NCBI RefSeq assembly: GCF_014841135.1
Contig: NZ_JACYTN010000004.1
Coordinates: 62,001-126,000 of the forward strand
Length of the DNA: 64,000 bases
Direction: 5' to 3'
From: Paenibacillus arenosi
Lineage (GTDB): Bacteria; Bacillota; Bacilli; Paenibacillales; Paenibacillaceae
The notes beneath the pieces are model-generated. The model was not told the DNA's origin, searched no databases, and saw only the letters and a list, made by a program, of their open reading frames with translations. Below are positions 9,065 to 18,259 of this stretch, piece after piece. The number at the start of each line of letters is the position of its first letter. Position 1 is the stretch's first letter. The translations under genes and the position numbers were made by a program.

Positions 9065-10324
9065 ATGAATTCATTTGTACAAGCTATTAAGCAGCATACG
9101 AAAACGACGTTATCCATTCAACAGTTTCCGATTGTTATGATCGTCAATGTGTTTCTCGGCATATCGTTTGCCTTTGTATTGCCGTATAACTCGCTATTTG
9201 CCATTGATGAAGTTGGAATGAGCAACAAAACCTTTGGTATATTTATGCTTGTATCGTCCATTTGCGGCATTGTATTCAGTACGTATATCGCTAAGCTATC
9301 TGATCGCGTACCGAATCGCAGCTTTATATTAGCCATGTGTGCAGTCGCAGGGGCAGTCGGTTATTTGGGGTTCGCCTTTTCCAGAAATTTTTATGTACTT
9401 CTCTTTGTCTCTTCCCTGTTTCTAGGTATCGCTTCATCGACGTTTTCTCAAGTGTTTGCCATAGGGCGTGAAATATTAGGAAGGTCAACCTTACCTTCGA
9501 CACAGCTTCCACTCTATATGAACATACTGCGAACGATTTTCGCCCTTTCTTGGACGCTTGGTCCTGCTATTGCAGCGTTTGTGCTGCTTTATTTGGGATT
9601 TACAGGATTGTTTGTTGTAGCCGCTACTTGCAATGTTATCGTAGCGATTATTTCACTTTTATTTTTAAAGAGTAAACAAGAGCAGCAAACGGCCTCCATA
9701 TCGCAAGCCAACATTCCGCTCACCAAAATCGTGTTTCAACCGTTTATTTTCCTTAACTTGCTTGCATTCACCTTCATTTCTGTGGCAAATACACTTAGCA
9801 CGATGAATATGGCTCAATTCGTCACCAAAGAACTTGGTGGTACCGAAAAAGATATCGGCATCATTTTTAGCATTCCACCTGTATTTGAAATTCCGTTCAT
9901 GCTCGGCTTTGGCTACTTAGCTACCAAAATTGTAAATGATAAATTAATTCGGCTTGGTGTATTTATCGCCTGTATTTACTTTATTATTCTTTCATTTGCA
10001 GTAGAAACATGGCATATTTTCATCATCCAAATATTGAGCGCTGCCTACATTTCCATTACGAGTGGAGTGGCCATTACTTATTTCCAAGACTTTTTACCAC
10101 AAATGCCAGGCACGGCTACTAATTTGTACTCCAATTCCAATAAGGTCGGATCGATGTTTGGATTTGTTTTATTTGGCTTTATTGCTGATGGCTTTGGCTA
10201 TCGAAGTGTCTTTTTCGCCTGCGCGTTGTTTGCCATTGCAGCATTTGCATTGTTGCTCGTGTTAATTAAGATGAAGCGTGCAAAGTTTGAGACCGCTCAA
10301 GCAAGCGAAGCAGAGGCGATATAG
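9065..10324 (+). CDS. MFS transporter, sugar efflux transporter (SetA/SotB)-like
   Basis: 419 aa with about 12 membrane segments. The first half holds SFAFVLPYNSLFAIDEVGMS and the MFS loop motif AKLSDRVPNR. SLFLGIASSTFSQVFAIGRE near residue 120 resembles the Set/Sot sugar-efflux branch. The MFS assignment is firm; the substrate is inferred from family resemblance. It is divergent from the siderophore operon, with the Fur box between the two, so iron control is possible but not shown. Confidence 0.8.
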   Translation: MNSFVQAIKQHTKTTLSIQQFPIVMIVNVFLGISFAFVLPYNSLFAIDEVGMSNKTFGIFMLVSSICGIVFSTYIAKLSDRVPNRSFILAMCAVAGAVGYLGFAFSRNFYVLLFVSSLFLGIASSTFSQVFAIGREILGRSTLPSTQLPLYMNILRTIFALSWTLGPAIAAFVLLYLGFTGLFVVAATCNVIVAIISLLFLKSKQEQQTASISQANIPLTKIVFQPFIFLNLLAFTFISVANTLSTMNMAQFVTKELGGTEKDIGIIFSIPPVFEIPFMLGFGYLATKIVNDKLIRLGVFIACIYFIILSFAVETWHIFIIQILSAAYISITSGVAITYFQDFLPQMPGTATNLYSNSNKVGSMFGFVLFGFIADGFGYRSVFFACALFAIAAFALLLVLIKMKRAKFETAQASEAEAI

Positions 10325-10468
10325 GAAGAATAGAATAATTGCGTGAAGGCGCCTTACATCATGCACGTTACATCTTGAGGCAATTCGCCGCGGGGCAGCC
10401 TAAGTGAAGCTATTGACTCAGTCAGCATTAAGGTCAACTTGCTCGACAAGCAAGTGTAGTTGTATGCT

Positions 10469-10657
10469 CTAACGTTCGCTATAGACGTTATTTTAAGGAT
10501 ATCGTCGAGTGTAGAATTTTAACGATCGTGTGTGAGCTTATTTCAACGATTATAGCTATTAAAACCGCTTTATTCGGCAAATAAGCTCGCTGGCGCTCAT
10601 TAGACTTCAAAATAAGTGAATGTAAGAGAAATAGCCTCTGTCACAACCGTTAGCGCG
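10469..10657 (+). repeat. Dispersed 188-bp intergenic repeat, copy 1
   Basis: 189 bp beginning CTAACG and ending CGTTAGCGCG, so its ends are inverted. It holds TGTGAGCTTATTTCA and the near-inverse CAAATAAGCTCGCTGGCG. It is alignable end to end with copies at 14641-14829, 28199-28386 (inverted) and 31624-31809. It has no ORF. Confidence 0.85.
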
Positions 10658-10701
10658 CCACATCTATTCTTTCAGAAGGCTTGATGCAGCATATTACTGA
10701 T

Positions 10702-10735
10702 AGGCAAAGTTGTTTGTACGATAACTTTGCCTTTT
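10702..10735 (+). terminator. Intrinsic terminator
   Basis: A 10-bp perfect stem, AGGCAAAGTT with AACTTTGCCT, followed by TTTTCTT. It could end rightward transcription from the MFS gene. Confidence 0.75.
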
Positions 10736-10820
10736 CTTATGTACATTTACGAGCTGAGCAGCACATTAATCGTGAAAGTAGTTGCATATAAAATTGGTTC
10801 TTGTTGTGAGAATTCCATAT

Positions 10821-10850
10821 AAAAAAGAGTCCAACCTTATACCTTGGATT
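10821..10850 (-). terminator. Possible leftward terminator of the CDF gene
   Basis: On the minus strand ATCCAAGG pairs imperfectly with a downstream TTGGACT and is followed by CTCTTTTTTAT. The stem is short, so the call is moderate. Confidence 0.45.
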
Positions 10851-10932
10851 ACACATAAAATGCAGTGAGTAACTGCCTATGCGAATCTTTGCATCCTGTT
10901 GAACTCACACGAAACTTACACGAAAATTTATT

Positions 10933-11811
10933 CTATTGCTCCCCTTTTATTAAGGGCTCCACATGTACTTGAACCTCGGTAATATTATGCGAATGCCTCA
11001 TTCGATGCTCTACCTCATCGCATATGCGATGACTCTCAATCAAGGTCAACTTGGGATCCACGAGTACAATGACATCGACAAGTACACGATTGCCATGAAG
11101 GCGTGCCTTCACGTCCCGGATCGCGCGAACACCATTTGTGTTGGCTATCGTCTTGCGCAGCGTCTCCAATTTCTTTTCATCAAAGCCATCTGTCAACGCA
11201 TGACTCGCATCATAAAAAATATCCCACGCCGTCTTAAGTATGACGATGCCGACGGTCAAAGCTGCCAAAGGATCCAACCACGGCAAACCCCATTGGGAAC
11301 CGAAAATACCAACTGCTGCCCCTATACTTACTAACGCATCAGAGCGGTTGTCGTGAGCTGCTGCCATAAGCGCTTTATTTTGAATTCGTTTAGCAAGCCT
11401 GCTGTTATAAAGGTAGACCACTAGCATAACGGCCGCACACAATAGAGCAACCCAGCCTGTCAAAACATCTGGGACATGCGTATCTGAGGACCAGATCGTC
11501 CGAACCGTCGACACAATAACCTGTAATCCTACCGTTGCCATAATAAAGGAAGCCACTAAGGCAGATATCGTCTCTGCACGAAAATGTCCATACGGATGAT
11601 CACGATCTGGCGGCTTTTGCGAAATTCGCAGTCCAATAAGCACTGCTACAGACGCAACAATATCCGTTAAGTTGTTCCAGCCGTCTGCCTGCAATGCAGC
11701 AGAATGATAGGCGAAGCCAAAGCCAAGCTTCGTCATGGACAGCACAATATATACGAAGATGCTAACCCATGCCCCTCGTTCACCTTTTTTCATATCTGCA
11801 TATTCTTTCAA
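10933..11811 (-). CDS. Cation diffusion facilitator (CDF) metal exporter
   Basis: 292 aa from a TTG at 11811, chosen because GGGAGG lies 8 nt upstream; the in-frame ATG at 11838 has no ribosome binding site. Six membrane segments are followed by a cytoplasmic ferredoxin-like domain. Metal-site motifs are ADGWNNLTD in TM2 and HDNRSD in TM5 (the family's D/HxxxD pairs), plus the DRDHPYGH loop. The C-terminal domain has HxHxEP-like HVEP. The family exports divalent metals (Zn, Mn, Fe, Co) by proton exchange. The DxxxD of TM2 fits Mn- or Fe-type members better than Zn-type ones, but specificity is not certain. Confidence 0.88.
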   Translation of the reverse strand: MKEYADMKKGERGAWVSIFVYIVLSMTKLGFGFAYHSAALQADGWNNLTDIVASVAVLIGLRISQKPPDRDHPYGHFRAETISALVASFIMATVGLQVIVSTVRTIWSSDTHVPDVLTGWVALLCAAVMLVVYLYNSRLAKRIQNKALMAAAHDNRSDALVSIGAAVGIFGSQWGLPWLDPLAALTVGIVILKTAWDIFYDASHALTDGFDEKKLETLRKTIANTNGVRAIRDVKARLHGNRVLVDVIVLVDPKLTLIESHRICDEVEHRMRHSHNITEVQVHVEPLIKGEQ

Positions 11812-11838
11812 TGCAACTTCCTCCCAGCTAATCATCAT

Positions 11839-12400
11839 TAGAGCAAATGATATCAGTATGATAAAAAGTTGGTTCTTTATCCGTTAATCATGTTAGTATT
11901 GCTCTTTCGTATTTCATGGTAACAAATACAATTGCTGTGGGTCTAGAGAAACAGTGTTGACCTGCAACCGTTCTGTTTCCCTCGCAAAAAGGTGTTGCAT
12001 TAGTTCTGTAAAGTTGGTTAAACGTGAAAAAGTTGCTTAGATACAACTTATCCAATTATGTACCTAGCTCAACCCCCTAAAAGATGCATCGATTCTATAG
12101 TATGCTCGGTCGAAGAGAAGTTCATAAGCGAACACACAAGGATGTTTACATTACCGTATGTTCTCCTTAGCGACGACTGATTTTCAATCTTATGTTCCAC
12201 GCAAAAAAGCGCCATCGCCTATGGGCTCATTCCCCATAAACGACAGCGCTATAAATAGTTATTAGTTAATTCAAGCTTTATAACAATCGGTTCCTTGGTT
12301 CCCCTAAGCTAAATCGGATTTTATTTATCCCATAGGGCTGCTTGCAATTTACACAGCGATGCTAAGATCGTTAGCCGCATAGTGTACTTCCCAGCTTAAC
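11839..12400. other. Intergenic region, no gene seen
   Basis: About 560 bp between two leftward genes. Apart from the helicase terminator at 12203-12250 I see no coding or conserved structure. Confidence 0.6.
12203..12250 (-). terminator. Terminator downstream of the DEAD-box helicase
   Basis: On the minus strand AGCGCTGTCG...CCCATA forms a long, slightly interrupted stem with its complement, followed by TTTTTTGC. Confidence 0.8.
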
Positions 12401-14044
12401 TTAACGTCTGCCTCTCCCACCGGAACGACCAGCTCCAGCTCCGCCTGAACGCTGCTTACCACCTTGACCTTGACGAGATGCTCCTGCACCACCAGATGTA
12501 CGCCCGCCGCCGCGACGACTACTGGAGTCACTGCTTCTGCCAGATGTACGGTTGTCCGCATTAGCTGGCTTGCCACCGCGTCCGCGATTGCCGAATCCGC
12601 TATCCGCTTGTCCACCACGGCTGTTACGTTGTTCTCCACGAGATGCTTCTCCGCGAGAACTATTACGCTTCTCATCACGCGCAGGCGCTGCTCCGCGACC
12701 AAAACGCTCTTCTCTGCCTGCAGATTCCGTTCTGCTGCCAGTGCGCTCCGCACGTCTTGCAGTTCCTGCACCGCGACCGCTGCGCTTGCGACCTGCGTCT
12801 TCAGTACGGGAAGTGAATTTCCGCTCTGCCCCGGACTCATTTCTACCTGCGCCGCGTCTTGCTGGACGCTTGCCAGATGAAGATGACTCCTGATAGCGGT
12901 CAGATTTCCCGCCTTTGGACTTTCCAGCTCCTGGCGCGTTATCAATACGGAAGCCAGGTACTTTCTGAATTTGCAGCAAGTACGGACGATCCTTCGCAGC
13001 AACGAATGTGATCGCAACACCTTTCGCACCTGCACGGCCTGTACGGCCAATACGGTGAACATAGCTTTCCGCATCTTGCGGAATATCGTAGTTGAATACG
13101 TGCGTGACGCCTTCTACATCCAAGCCACGTGCCGCAACATCTGTTGCAACGAGCAATTGCAGCTTCGTATCACGGAAACGTTTCATGACCTGCTCACGCT
13201 TCAATTGGGACAAGTCGCCATGCAGCTCGTCCGAATTGTAGCCAGCCTCCAACAACGCTTCATTTAGAGCAGCTGCACGACGCTTCGTACGACAGAAAAT
13301 AACCGCTTGGAACGGATTCTGTTCCTCAAGCTGTTGGAACAAATCATCCTGCTTTGCACGATCCGTCGTCTCGATAATCATTTGCTTAATGTGATCCACC
13401 ATTACTTTGCGTGATTCAATACGCACGTTAACTGGATCTTTCAAGTAGCGATTACCCAAACGTCTTACTGAATCCGCCATCGTTGCAGACAACATGAGTG
13501 TCTGGCGCTTGTATGGCAATTGCTCCATGATTTCCTCTACTTCAGGCAAGAAGCCCATATGAAGCATTTGATCCGCTTCATCAAGTACAAGCGTGTCGAT
13601 CCGAGACAAATCAATCGTACCACGACGAATATGATCGTTAAGACGACCCGGTGTCGCAACGATCAACTGTGGTGAGCGACCGCTTAGCTTATGAATTTGC
13701 TTCATTACATCTTGGCCGCCATAAACCGCTAATACGGAAATTCCGCGAGTAGCCGCCAATTTGCGTGCTTCGTCTGTAATTTGAAGTGCCAGCTCGCGTG
13801 TAGGTGCAACGATTAGTGCTTGTACGCGTGCTTGATCTGGCTTCGCCTTTTGTACAATCGGCAATAGAAATGCCAATGTCTTACCCGTTCCTGTTTCCGC
13901 TTCTGCCATGACATCTTGGCCTTTCATCATGACTGGAATTGCCTGCTGTTGAACAGGTGTAGGCGTGTCAATACCGCTCAGTTTCAAATATTGCAATATT
14001 GCTGGGTCTAAGTTATAAGCTTCGAAACCTTTCAGCTCGTTCAT
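12401..14044 (-). CDS. DEAD-box RNA helicase with RGG-rich tail (CshA/DeaD-like)
   Basis: 547 aa. All core motifs are in order: Q motif near residue 30, Walker A AETGTGKT (about 50), PTRELAL, GG, TPGR, DEAD in VLDEADQML (about 150), SAT, then in the second RecA lobe FCRTKRRA, ATDVAARGLD and HRIGRTGRAG (about 330). Residues 375-547 are a basic, Gly/Arg/Ser-rich disordered tail with many RG and RGG steps, as in CshA-type helicases. The family remodels RNA in ribosome assembly, mRNA decay and cold adaptation. YwbE lies 42 bp upstream on the same strand and may be cotranscribed. The ribosome binding site abuts the ATG, so the start has some uncertainty. Confidence 0.95.
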   Translation of the reverse strand: MNELKGFEAYNLDPAILQYLKLSGIDTPTPVQQQAIPVMMKGQDVMAEAETGTGKTLAFLLPIVQKAKPDQARVQALIVAPTRELALQITDEARKLAATRGISVLAVYGGQDVMKQIHKLSGRSPQLIVATPGRLNDHIRRGTIDLSRIDTLVLDEADQMLHMGFLPEVEEIMEQLPYKRQTLMLSATMADSVRRLGNRYLKDPVNVRIESRKVMVDHIKQMIIETTDRAKQDDLFQQLEEQNPFQAVIFCRTKRRAAALNEALLEAGYNSDELHGDLSQLKREQVMKRFRDTKLQLLVATDVAARGLDVEGVTHVFNYDIPQDAESYVHRIGRTGRAGAKGVAITFVAAKDRPYLLQIQKVPGFRIDNAPGAGKSKGGKSDRYQESSSSGKRPARRGAGRNESGAERKFTSRTEDAGRKRSGRGAGTARRAERTGSRTESAGREERFGRGAAPARDEKRNSSRGEASRGEQRNSRGGQADSGFGNRGRGGKPANADNRTSGRSSDSSSRRGGGRTSGGAGASRQGQGGKQRSGGAGAGRSGGRGRR

Positions 14045-14086
14045 CTCCCTTATGTTGTCGGTTCATTTTTAGGTATGGCCGCTGTC

Positions 14087-14305
14087 TTAAGGAGAAACAT
14101 GTATATGCTTCACCCGTCCCACCTGACCGCTGTGCAATCTCACTTTAATGCCGTGAGGGTGGAACGGCGAGTTCGTTAATATATCCTTGACGATTCCGCG
14201 CGTCGTCTTGCCTGTACGCTGATCTTGTTTCAGAACGATATCGACATCTAGTCCTGCACGGATATGCTGACGCTGTTGCCCGTTCGCTTGTCCATTGACG
14301 GTCAT
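14087..14305 (-). CDS. ywbE: YwbE family small protein (DUF2196)
   Basis: 72 aa matching the YwbE family almost throughout: GLDVDIVLKQDQRTGK, TRGIVKDILTNS, HPHGIKVRL and GQVGRV. It is a short, KOW-like beta protein of unknown function. Its place directly before an RNA helicase agrees with an RNA-related role, but that is inference. Confidence 0.9.
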   Translation of the reverse strand: MTVNGQANGQQRQHIRAGLDVDIVLKQDQRTGKTTRGIVKDILTNSPFHPHGIKVRLHSGQVGRVKHIHVSP

Positions 14306-14874
14306 TTTTCTAATGCTCCTATCTGCTTGCTGGTGGTTATGCGTTCATTTTACCCATATTACAAGAAAGCGAGCAACAGCGCCATATAAATGTAGAAGTT
14401 AGGAAGGAATAAACATGTAGAACTGAAAGAAAGGAGGGAAAATATATGCAGAGGTAAAAGAGATGGGGTGAATGTTTCCATGCACAAATGAATACATCCC
14501 TACTATTAAAGTCTGTATATACAAATGATCTTCCGATGTAATCACAGATTGCATTTTTTAACGTAGGGGAAGTGGGATTTGATGAAGTGTAGCTTCATCT
14601 TTATGTGGCTCGTACGCGGCTCATATGTGGCTCGGCTCCGCTAACAGGCGCCGTGGACGTTATTTACGCGAGATTGCCCTGTATAAAAATGTAACGGTTG
14701 TGGGCGAGCTTATTTCAGCATTTGTGGTCTATAAACGCGCTTTATTTGAAAAATAAGCGCTGTGGCGCCCTTTACCATTCAAAATACATCCATTTACACA
14801 AAATAGGCTCTACAGCAACCGTTAGCGCGATTCTTACGCCGAGTTATAAGAAGAGGTTAGCCGCGGGACGGCCT
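14306..14874. other. Intergenic region with repeat copy 2
   Basis: Holds repeat copy 2 (14641-14829). Near 14606-14640 there are three imperfect 11-bp tandem units centred on GGCTC, and at 14581-14600 a GATGAAG/CTTCATC hairpin. I see no gene. Confidence 0.65.
14641..14829 (+). repeat. Dispersed 188-bp intergenic repeat, copy 2
   Basis: 189 bp in the same orientation as copy 1. It begins CTAACAGGCGCC and ends CAACCGTTAGCGCG, with the core GTAACGGTTGTGGGCGAGCT. It abuts the 3' end of the tailocin operon. Confidence 0.85.
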
Positions 14875-15579
14875 TTATTCAGATAAAGTCGCCCGCTTAT
14901 TCGTGTTATCCCACAGTAGTTTAAGCTGCAAAGCCTCTGCGATATCACGCAGTGGAACATAGACGTGTCCATTCAATAAATGTCCTTCTAAAGCTGATGT
15001 CTCCCCTTTGGACAGCTTCACATTTACAGAAACTTGGCTTGTCTGGGAGTGCTTGTCCCCGGTTCCCTTTGAGGCATTGTCTTTGCCCTTCATATCGACC
15101 AATACGCGCTCAATCATACGGGTAAACGTTTGCCAATGCGGCAGCAGTCTGGATGGACAGCCCTTTCCGCTCCAGTGACGATGCGGTACGATGCGACTAA
15201 GTGGAATGCCGTGCTTTATCATTAAATGAGCGACTATCCATGATGCCTGCCGCCAAGCCAGCATTTCGTTCATGCCCTCGTACATGCAAATTTCAATCCC
15301 GATGGACATGGTGTTGCCCAGACCTTTTCCATCTCCCGCATGCCAGCCCTGCTCATTGTCTTCCAAATGCTGAATAATATCATGGTCATCGACTGTATAA
15401 TGCCAGCTTTTTTTCGCTCCACCGCTGCCATTTAGTAAATAACGGGCATGTGCATCGGCAGTTGCACCGCGATCTGTGTTATCTGTGTTGTGAATCGTAA
15501 TATAGAGCGGCTTCATCGCTCGTTGTGGCTTATTTGCTGCCCCTTGCGGCAGCAGCCGCTGTTTAACGCTGTACGTCAT
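14875..15579 (-). CDS. N-acetylmuramoyl-L-alanine amidase (tailocin endolysin)
   Basis: 234 aa from an ATG at 15579, which has GGGCGGAG 6 nt upstream; the longer reading frame upstream is only the holin gene in another frame. It is an Amidase_2/PGRP domain with zinc and catalytic positions visible in ITIHNT (first His), the middle WHYTVDD and the distal HRHWSGKGCPS. Residues 180-234 match a copper-amine-oxidase-like domain (HVYVPLRDIAEALQLKLLWD), common in Paenibacillus wall proteins. It overlaps the holin gene by 17 bp, forming a lysis cassette at the operon end that would release particles from the producer. Confidence 0.88.
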   Translation of the reverse strand: MTYSVKQRLLPQGAANKPQRAMKPLYITIHNTDNTDRGATADAHARYLLNGSGGAKKSWHYTVDDHDIIQHLEDNEQGWHAGDGKGLGNTMSIGIEICMYEGMNEMLAWRQASWIVAHLMIKHGIPLSRIVPHRHWSGKGCPSRLLPHWQTFTRMIERVLVDMKGKDNASKGTGDKHSQTSQVSVNVKLSKGETSALEGHLLNGHVYVPLRDIAEALQLKLLWDNTNKRATLSE

Positions 15580-16024
15580 CGTCATCTCCGCCCTTTTCGT
15601 GCAAAATTTCAATTGCTTTTTTAATGGTTGATGGGATTGGAACCCCCATCCGACCTGCATTTTCGATAATAGAGAGCAACTCATTCGCCATGTAGAAGAA
15701 AATCGTCGCATCACGCAGCATGTGCTGATCCCCCAGCACCAGATCCACTTGATGAGCGATGGCGATAATAAGGAAAATAAAAATTTTGCGAGAAATCCCA
15801 ACCAGCCCAACTCGACTGCGCAAAGTTCCCGTTACTCCTGCTGCGATTATTCCCGTAACATAATCAATGATGATCATCATAAGCAGCACCTGCATCAATG
15901 TCGGCCAGCCGCCGAACATAAATACTGTAAATGTTCCGAACATCCCGAAGGTTGCCGTTGCTGCAACTTGCTCTGTAGTCTTAATGCCGACGAGGTCGGC
16001 TAAAAATTTAGTATAGTCATTCAT
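15563..16024 (-). CDS. Phage-type holin (toxin secretion/phage lysis holin family)
   Basis: 153 aa from the ATG at 16024 (AAGGGGG upstream). Three to four hydrophobic segments carry the family-typical stretch LLMMIIIDYVTGIIAAG and SRVGLVGISRKIFIFL. The C-terminus ends in an acidic cluster (GGDDDDVQ). Holins make membrane lesions that let the endolysin reach the wall. The gene lies directly before the amidase with overlapping ends. Confidence 0.88.
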   Translation of the reverse strand: MNDYTKFLADLVGIKTTEQVAATATFGMFGTFTVFMFGGWPTLMQVLLMMIIIDYVTGIIAAGVTGTLRSRVGLVGISRKIFIFLIIAIAHQVDLVLGDQHMLRDATIFFYMANELLSIIENAGRMGVPIPSTIKKAIEILHEKGGDDDDVQR

Positions 16025-16181
16025 AGACTTGCTGCCCCCTTTTAGTGAAAATGCCCTCGGGTAAGATTCGGACAGCGTGACGGGTGTGCGACTTTTTTGG
16101 TAATCCCCAGTCCCACTCACTTTGTTCCGATTTCATTTTCCAAGGGCAAAAAAATAGCGCTCATACGATGTGCATGGCGCT

Positions 16182-16487
16182 TTAATCTTGTGGTGTTGCT
16201 AGTATAGTCTCGCAATCAACTTGTGTAATAAATTTAGGCACATATGAACTTACTTTTTCTTTACTAATCTTATGCGAAGTCCACAGGTTCACCAAGAAAT
16301 ATTTCATATCAACTGTTTCAACTAAAGAGTCATCTTGGGTTTTATTAGCATAATCTAACATTGATAAAATAGTCAGTTCTAATACATCAAATTGCTTTTT
16401 TAGAGTTTTAAATTCGACCAATGAATCTTTACCGTTTCCATTATTAATTTCCGTTGTCTGATTAACTTTTAATATAAAATTATTCAC
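16182..16487 (-). CDS. Hypothetical protein of the fiber cassette
   Basis: 101 aa from a GTG that overlaps the stop of the upstream gene (GTGA). It has no recognised domain and is mostly helical with a charged middle (FKTLKKQFDVLELTILSML). Base composition is clearly AT-rich compared with the rest of the operon. It could be a chaperone or accessory of the fiber, or a cargo protein; neither can be shown. Confidence 0.65.
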   Translation of the reverse strand: MNNFILKVNQTTEINNGNGKDSLVEFKTLKKQFDVLELTILSMLDYANKTQDDSLVETVDMKYFLVNLWTSHKISKEKVSSYVPKFITQVDCETILATPQD

Positions 16488-16855
16488 TTGATATCAACCA
16501 CCATAATTTTTATTTTTTCTGCAGGCATACTAGGTGATACTAACTCAATCTCGAATTCCCCTGGTTTCTGAGAAGAGAATGGAAAAGATAAAGTCCCGTT
16601 TACCATGAATATTTCATGTTTTATATCAGTATTAGATATTTGAACAAACAAAGTCCCCGAATAATTATCAAGTAAAGCATCTTCGTAATTAAGCACTTTA
16701 ATAGTAATAATAGTTTCATCTATTCCATCTGCTTTTATGTTATCCTTTGTTTTAGATACAGACATTTTCATTTTGTTAATTAATGTGCTAACGGTATTGG
16801 GTCCAATCGTTTCCGTTCTGTAAATAGTGCCATTTAAATTCTCATATTTAATCAC
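16484..16855 (-). CDS. Ig-like (Big/invasin-type) domain protein of the fiber cassette
   Basis: 123 aa from a GTG at 16855 with AAAGGAGG 9 nt upstream; the longer frame to 16912 runs into the fiber gene. Residues 30-120 look like a bacterial Ig-like domain: SVSKTKDNIKADGIDETIIT, then alternating strands LFVQISNTD and SFPFSSQKPGEFEIELV. Such domains decorate phage virions and adhesins. It is AT-rich like its neighbours and lies directly after the fiber gene, so it is probably part of a receptor-binding or decoration module. Confidence 0.7.
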   Translation of the reverse strand: MIKYENLNGTIYRTETIGPNTVSTLINKMKMSVSKTKDNIKADGIDETIITIKVLNYEDALLDNYSGTLFVQISNTDIKHEIFMVNGTLSFPFSSQKPGEFEIELVSPSMPAEKIKIMVVDIK

Positions 16856-16874
16856 GATTAATCTCCTCCTTTCT

Positions 16875-18125
16875 TTAAACGTGTAGTGAATAACCATAAT
16901 ATAAGGTGCCATAAAGACGCTCTTCGGCTCGACTATGAACGCCTCTTATTACTAATGAAGATGAAAATGGGAATAAATGAAGACCTCCCCCACCTGAGAC
17001 CAGCAAATTATTGTAGGAGCTCCACACTTCCTTCATACCAACGTCAGTTCTTCCATCAATCATTATTTCAATAGAAGAATTACTATTTGGGAAATTTCCT
17101 CCTCCAGGATGGTGATACCATGCCCAGTTAAAAGTTCCAGAACCTTTAACATCTAATAGCGTTTTATACGTCGTGACCCCAGACGCTAAAAAGGCTTCTC
17201 CATGAATAGTTGTCATCTTCCTTCCTCCCACTTCTCTCCACCCGCTTCCGTCAAAGTATTCAAGTATCCCATTATTGACTCGTACAATTTGATTTATATT
17301 CACACCTTGTACAATAAGTGGAGTATTTAGTGTTATTTGATTGTTAGTTACATTAGCAACAGCGGCATCGTTAGCAACAATATCAAAGTTACCCTCTCCA
17401 TTCCATTTAAATCCTGTATCACTGTCACCAATTGCTAGTGTAAGATTTGATCCGTTTCCAAATTGAGTTTGCTTACCAGCCCATATTTGCCCTTTAGTAT
17501 GCAGGGCACCACTTAAATCACCTCCATTTGTATCAAGCATTCGAGTCCACGATGACCACTGCCCGTTAGATTTTGTACGCTTAAATACAAAATTGCTATT
17601 AAAATTATGCGCTATTTGTGTGACCCAGTTAGCACCAAGGTCATTAGAATGATTAATAACTTCATAGTAGTACCAATCCTCACTCGGAGCATTTGCCAAA
17701 CCATGTCCATCATAGAAACCTGTCGTAGTTAAATTATTAACATTGTTAATCCCCAGTATTAATTGGGCGTTGATCGTACTTTTGGACAAGCTGGCATTTT
17801 TGGCATTTGTCTCCGCTTGATTAGCTTTAGATTGTGCACCAGCTGGTGTTTCAGCCCCTATTGATGCAGGTGTAATTGAGTTCAAATCAATACCCGCAAC
17901 TTTTTGATCGACGTATTCTTTGGCTCTTTTTTCGGCTATGGTCACATCTGTTTTTTCTGCTGACTTCTGTTGCAGTTCTTGCAACACTTCATAAGTTGAA
18001 TTCATCTGCCAGTTTAGCCAAGCAGCCGGTGGTTTGTCTTGCACTTTCCAGCCTTCATCCAACTTACTCTGTGGAGGCTTGATTCCTTTTGCTTTCCACT
18101 CAGGAAGCTGTTTTTCATAAGCCAT
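16875..18125 (-). CDS. Tail fiber protein, probable receptor-binding protein
   Basis: 416 aa. Residues 1-45 form a baseplate-attachment-like N-terminus (LPEWKAKGIKPP, WLNWQ). Residues 55-110 are a helical, Ala/Gln-rich shaft. Residues 125-195 hold a pyocin-knob-like module (TTGFYDGHGLANAP, then FKRTKSNGQWSSWTRML), and a beta-rich, Gly/Asn-rich C-terminal part follows with EYFDGSGWREVGG. It likely forms trimers at the baseplate rim and selects target cells. The ribosome binding site AGAGGTGAG precedes the ATG. The 3' half is AT-rich relative to the baseplate genes, which suggests exchange. Confidence 0.85.
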   Translation of the reverse strand: MAYEKQLPEWKAKGIKPPQSKLDEGWKVQDKPPAAWLNWQMNSTYEVLQELQQKSAEKTDVTIAEKRAKEYVDQKVAGIDLNSITPASIGAETPAGAQSKANQAETNAKNASLSKSTINAQLILGINNVNNLTTTGFYDGHGLANAPSEDWYYYEVINHSNDLGANWVTQIAHNFNSNFVFKRTKSNGQWSSWTRMLDTNGGDLSGALHTKGQIWAGKQTQFGNGSNLTLAIGDSDTGFKWNGEGNFDIVANDAAVANVTNNQITLNTPLIVQGVNINQIVRVNNGILEYFDGSGWREVGGRKMTTIHGEAFLASGVTTYKTLLDVKGSGTFNWAWYHHPGGGNFPNSNSSIEIMIDGRTDVGMKEVWSSYNNLLVSGGGGLHLFPFSSSLVIRGVHSRAEERLYGTLYYGYSLHV

Positions 18126-18259
18126 GAATACTCACCTCTTGTTATTATTTCATGAAAATGTACAAATCTATTTTCAATTCATATTTTCCAAGGAATCTCC
18201 TTGATAATCTTAAAAATGTAAATATATAAAAGAATGAGTGCTTACTAGCACCCACTTTT

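Larger units (their letters stand above)
10325..10932. other. Intergenic region with repeat copy and terminators
   Basis: 608 bp between convergent genes. It holds repeat copy 1 (10469-10657), a terminator at 10702-10735 and a weaker leftward hairpin near 10821-10850. I see no gene. Confidence 0.7.

Noticed and set aside
12349-13074. A 241-codon leftward frame overlapping the DEAD-box helicase
   Set aside because: It lies in another frame over the Gly/Arg-rich tail; repetitive codons create long false frames there. The helicase frame has all motifs.
15580-15810. N-terminal extension of the amidase up to 15810
   Set aside because: The 77 extra residues are the holin gene in another frame; a ribosome binding site precedes the internal ATG at 15579.
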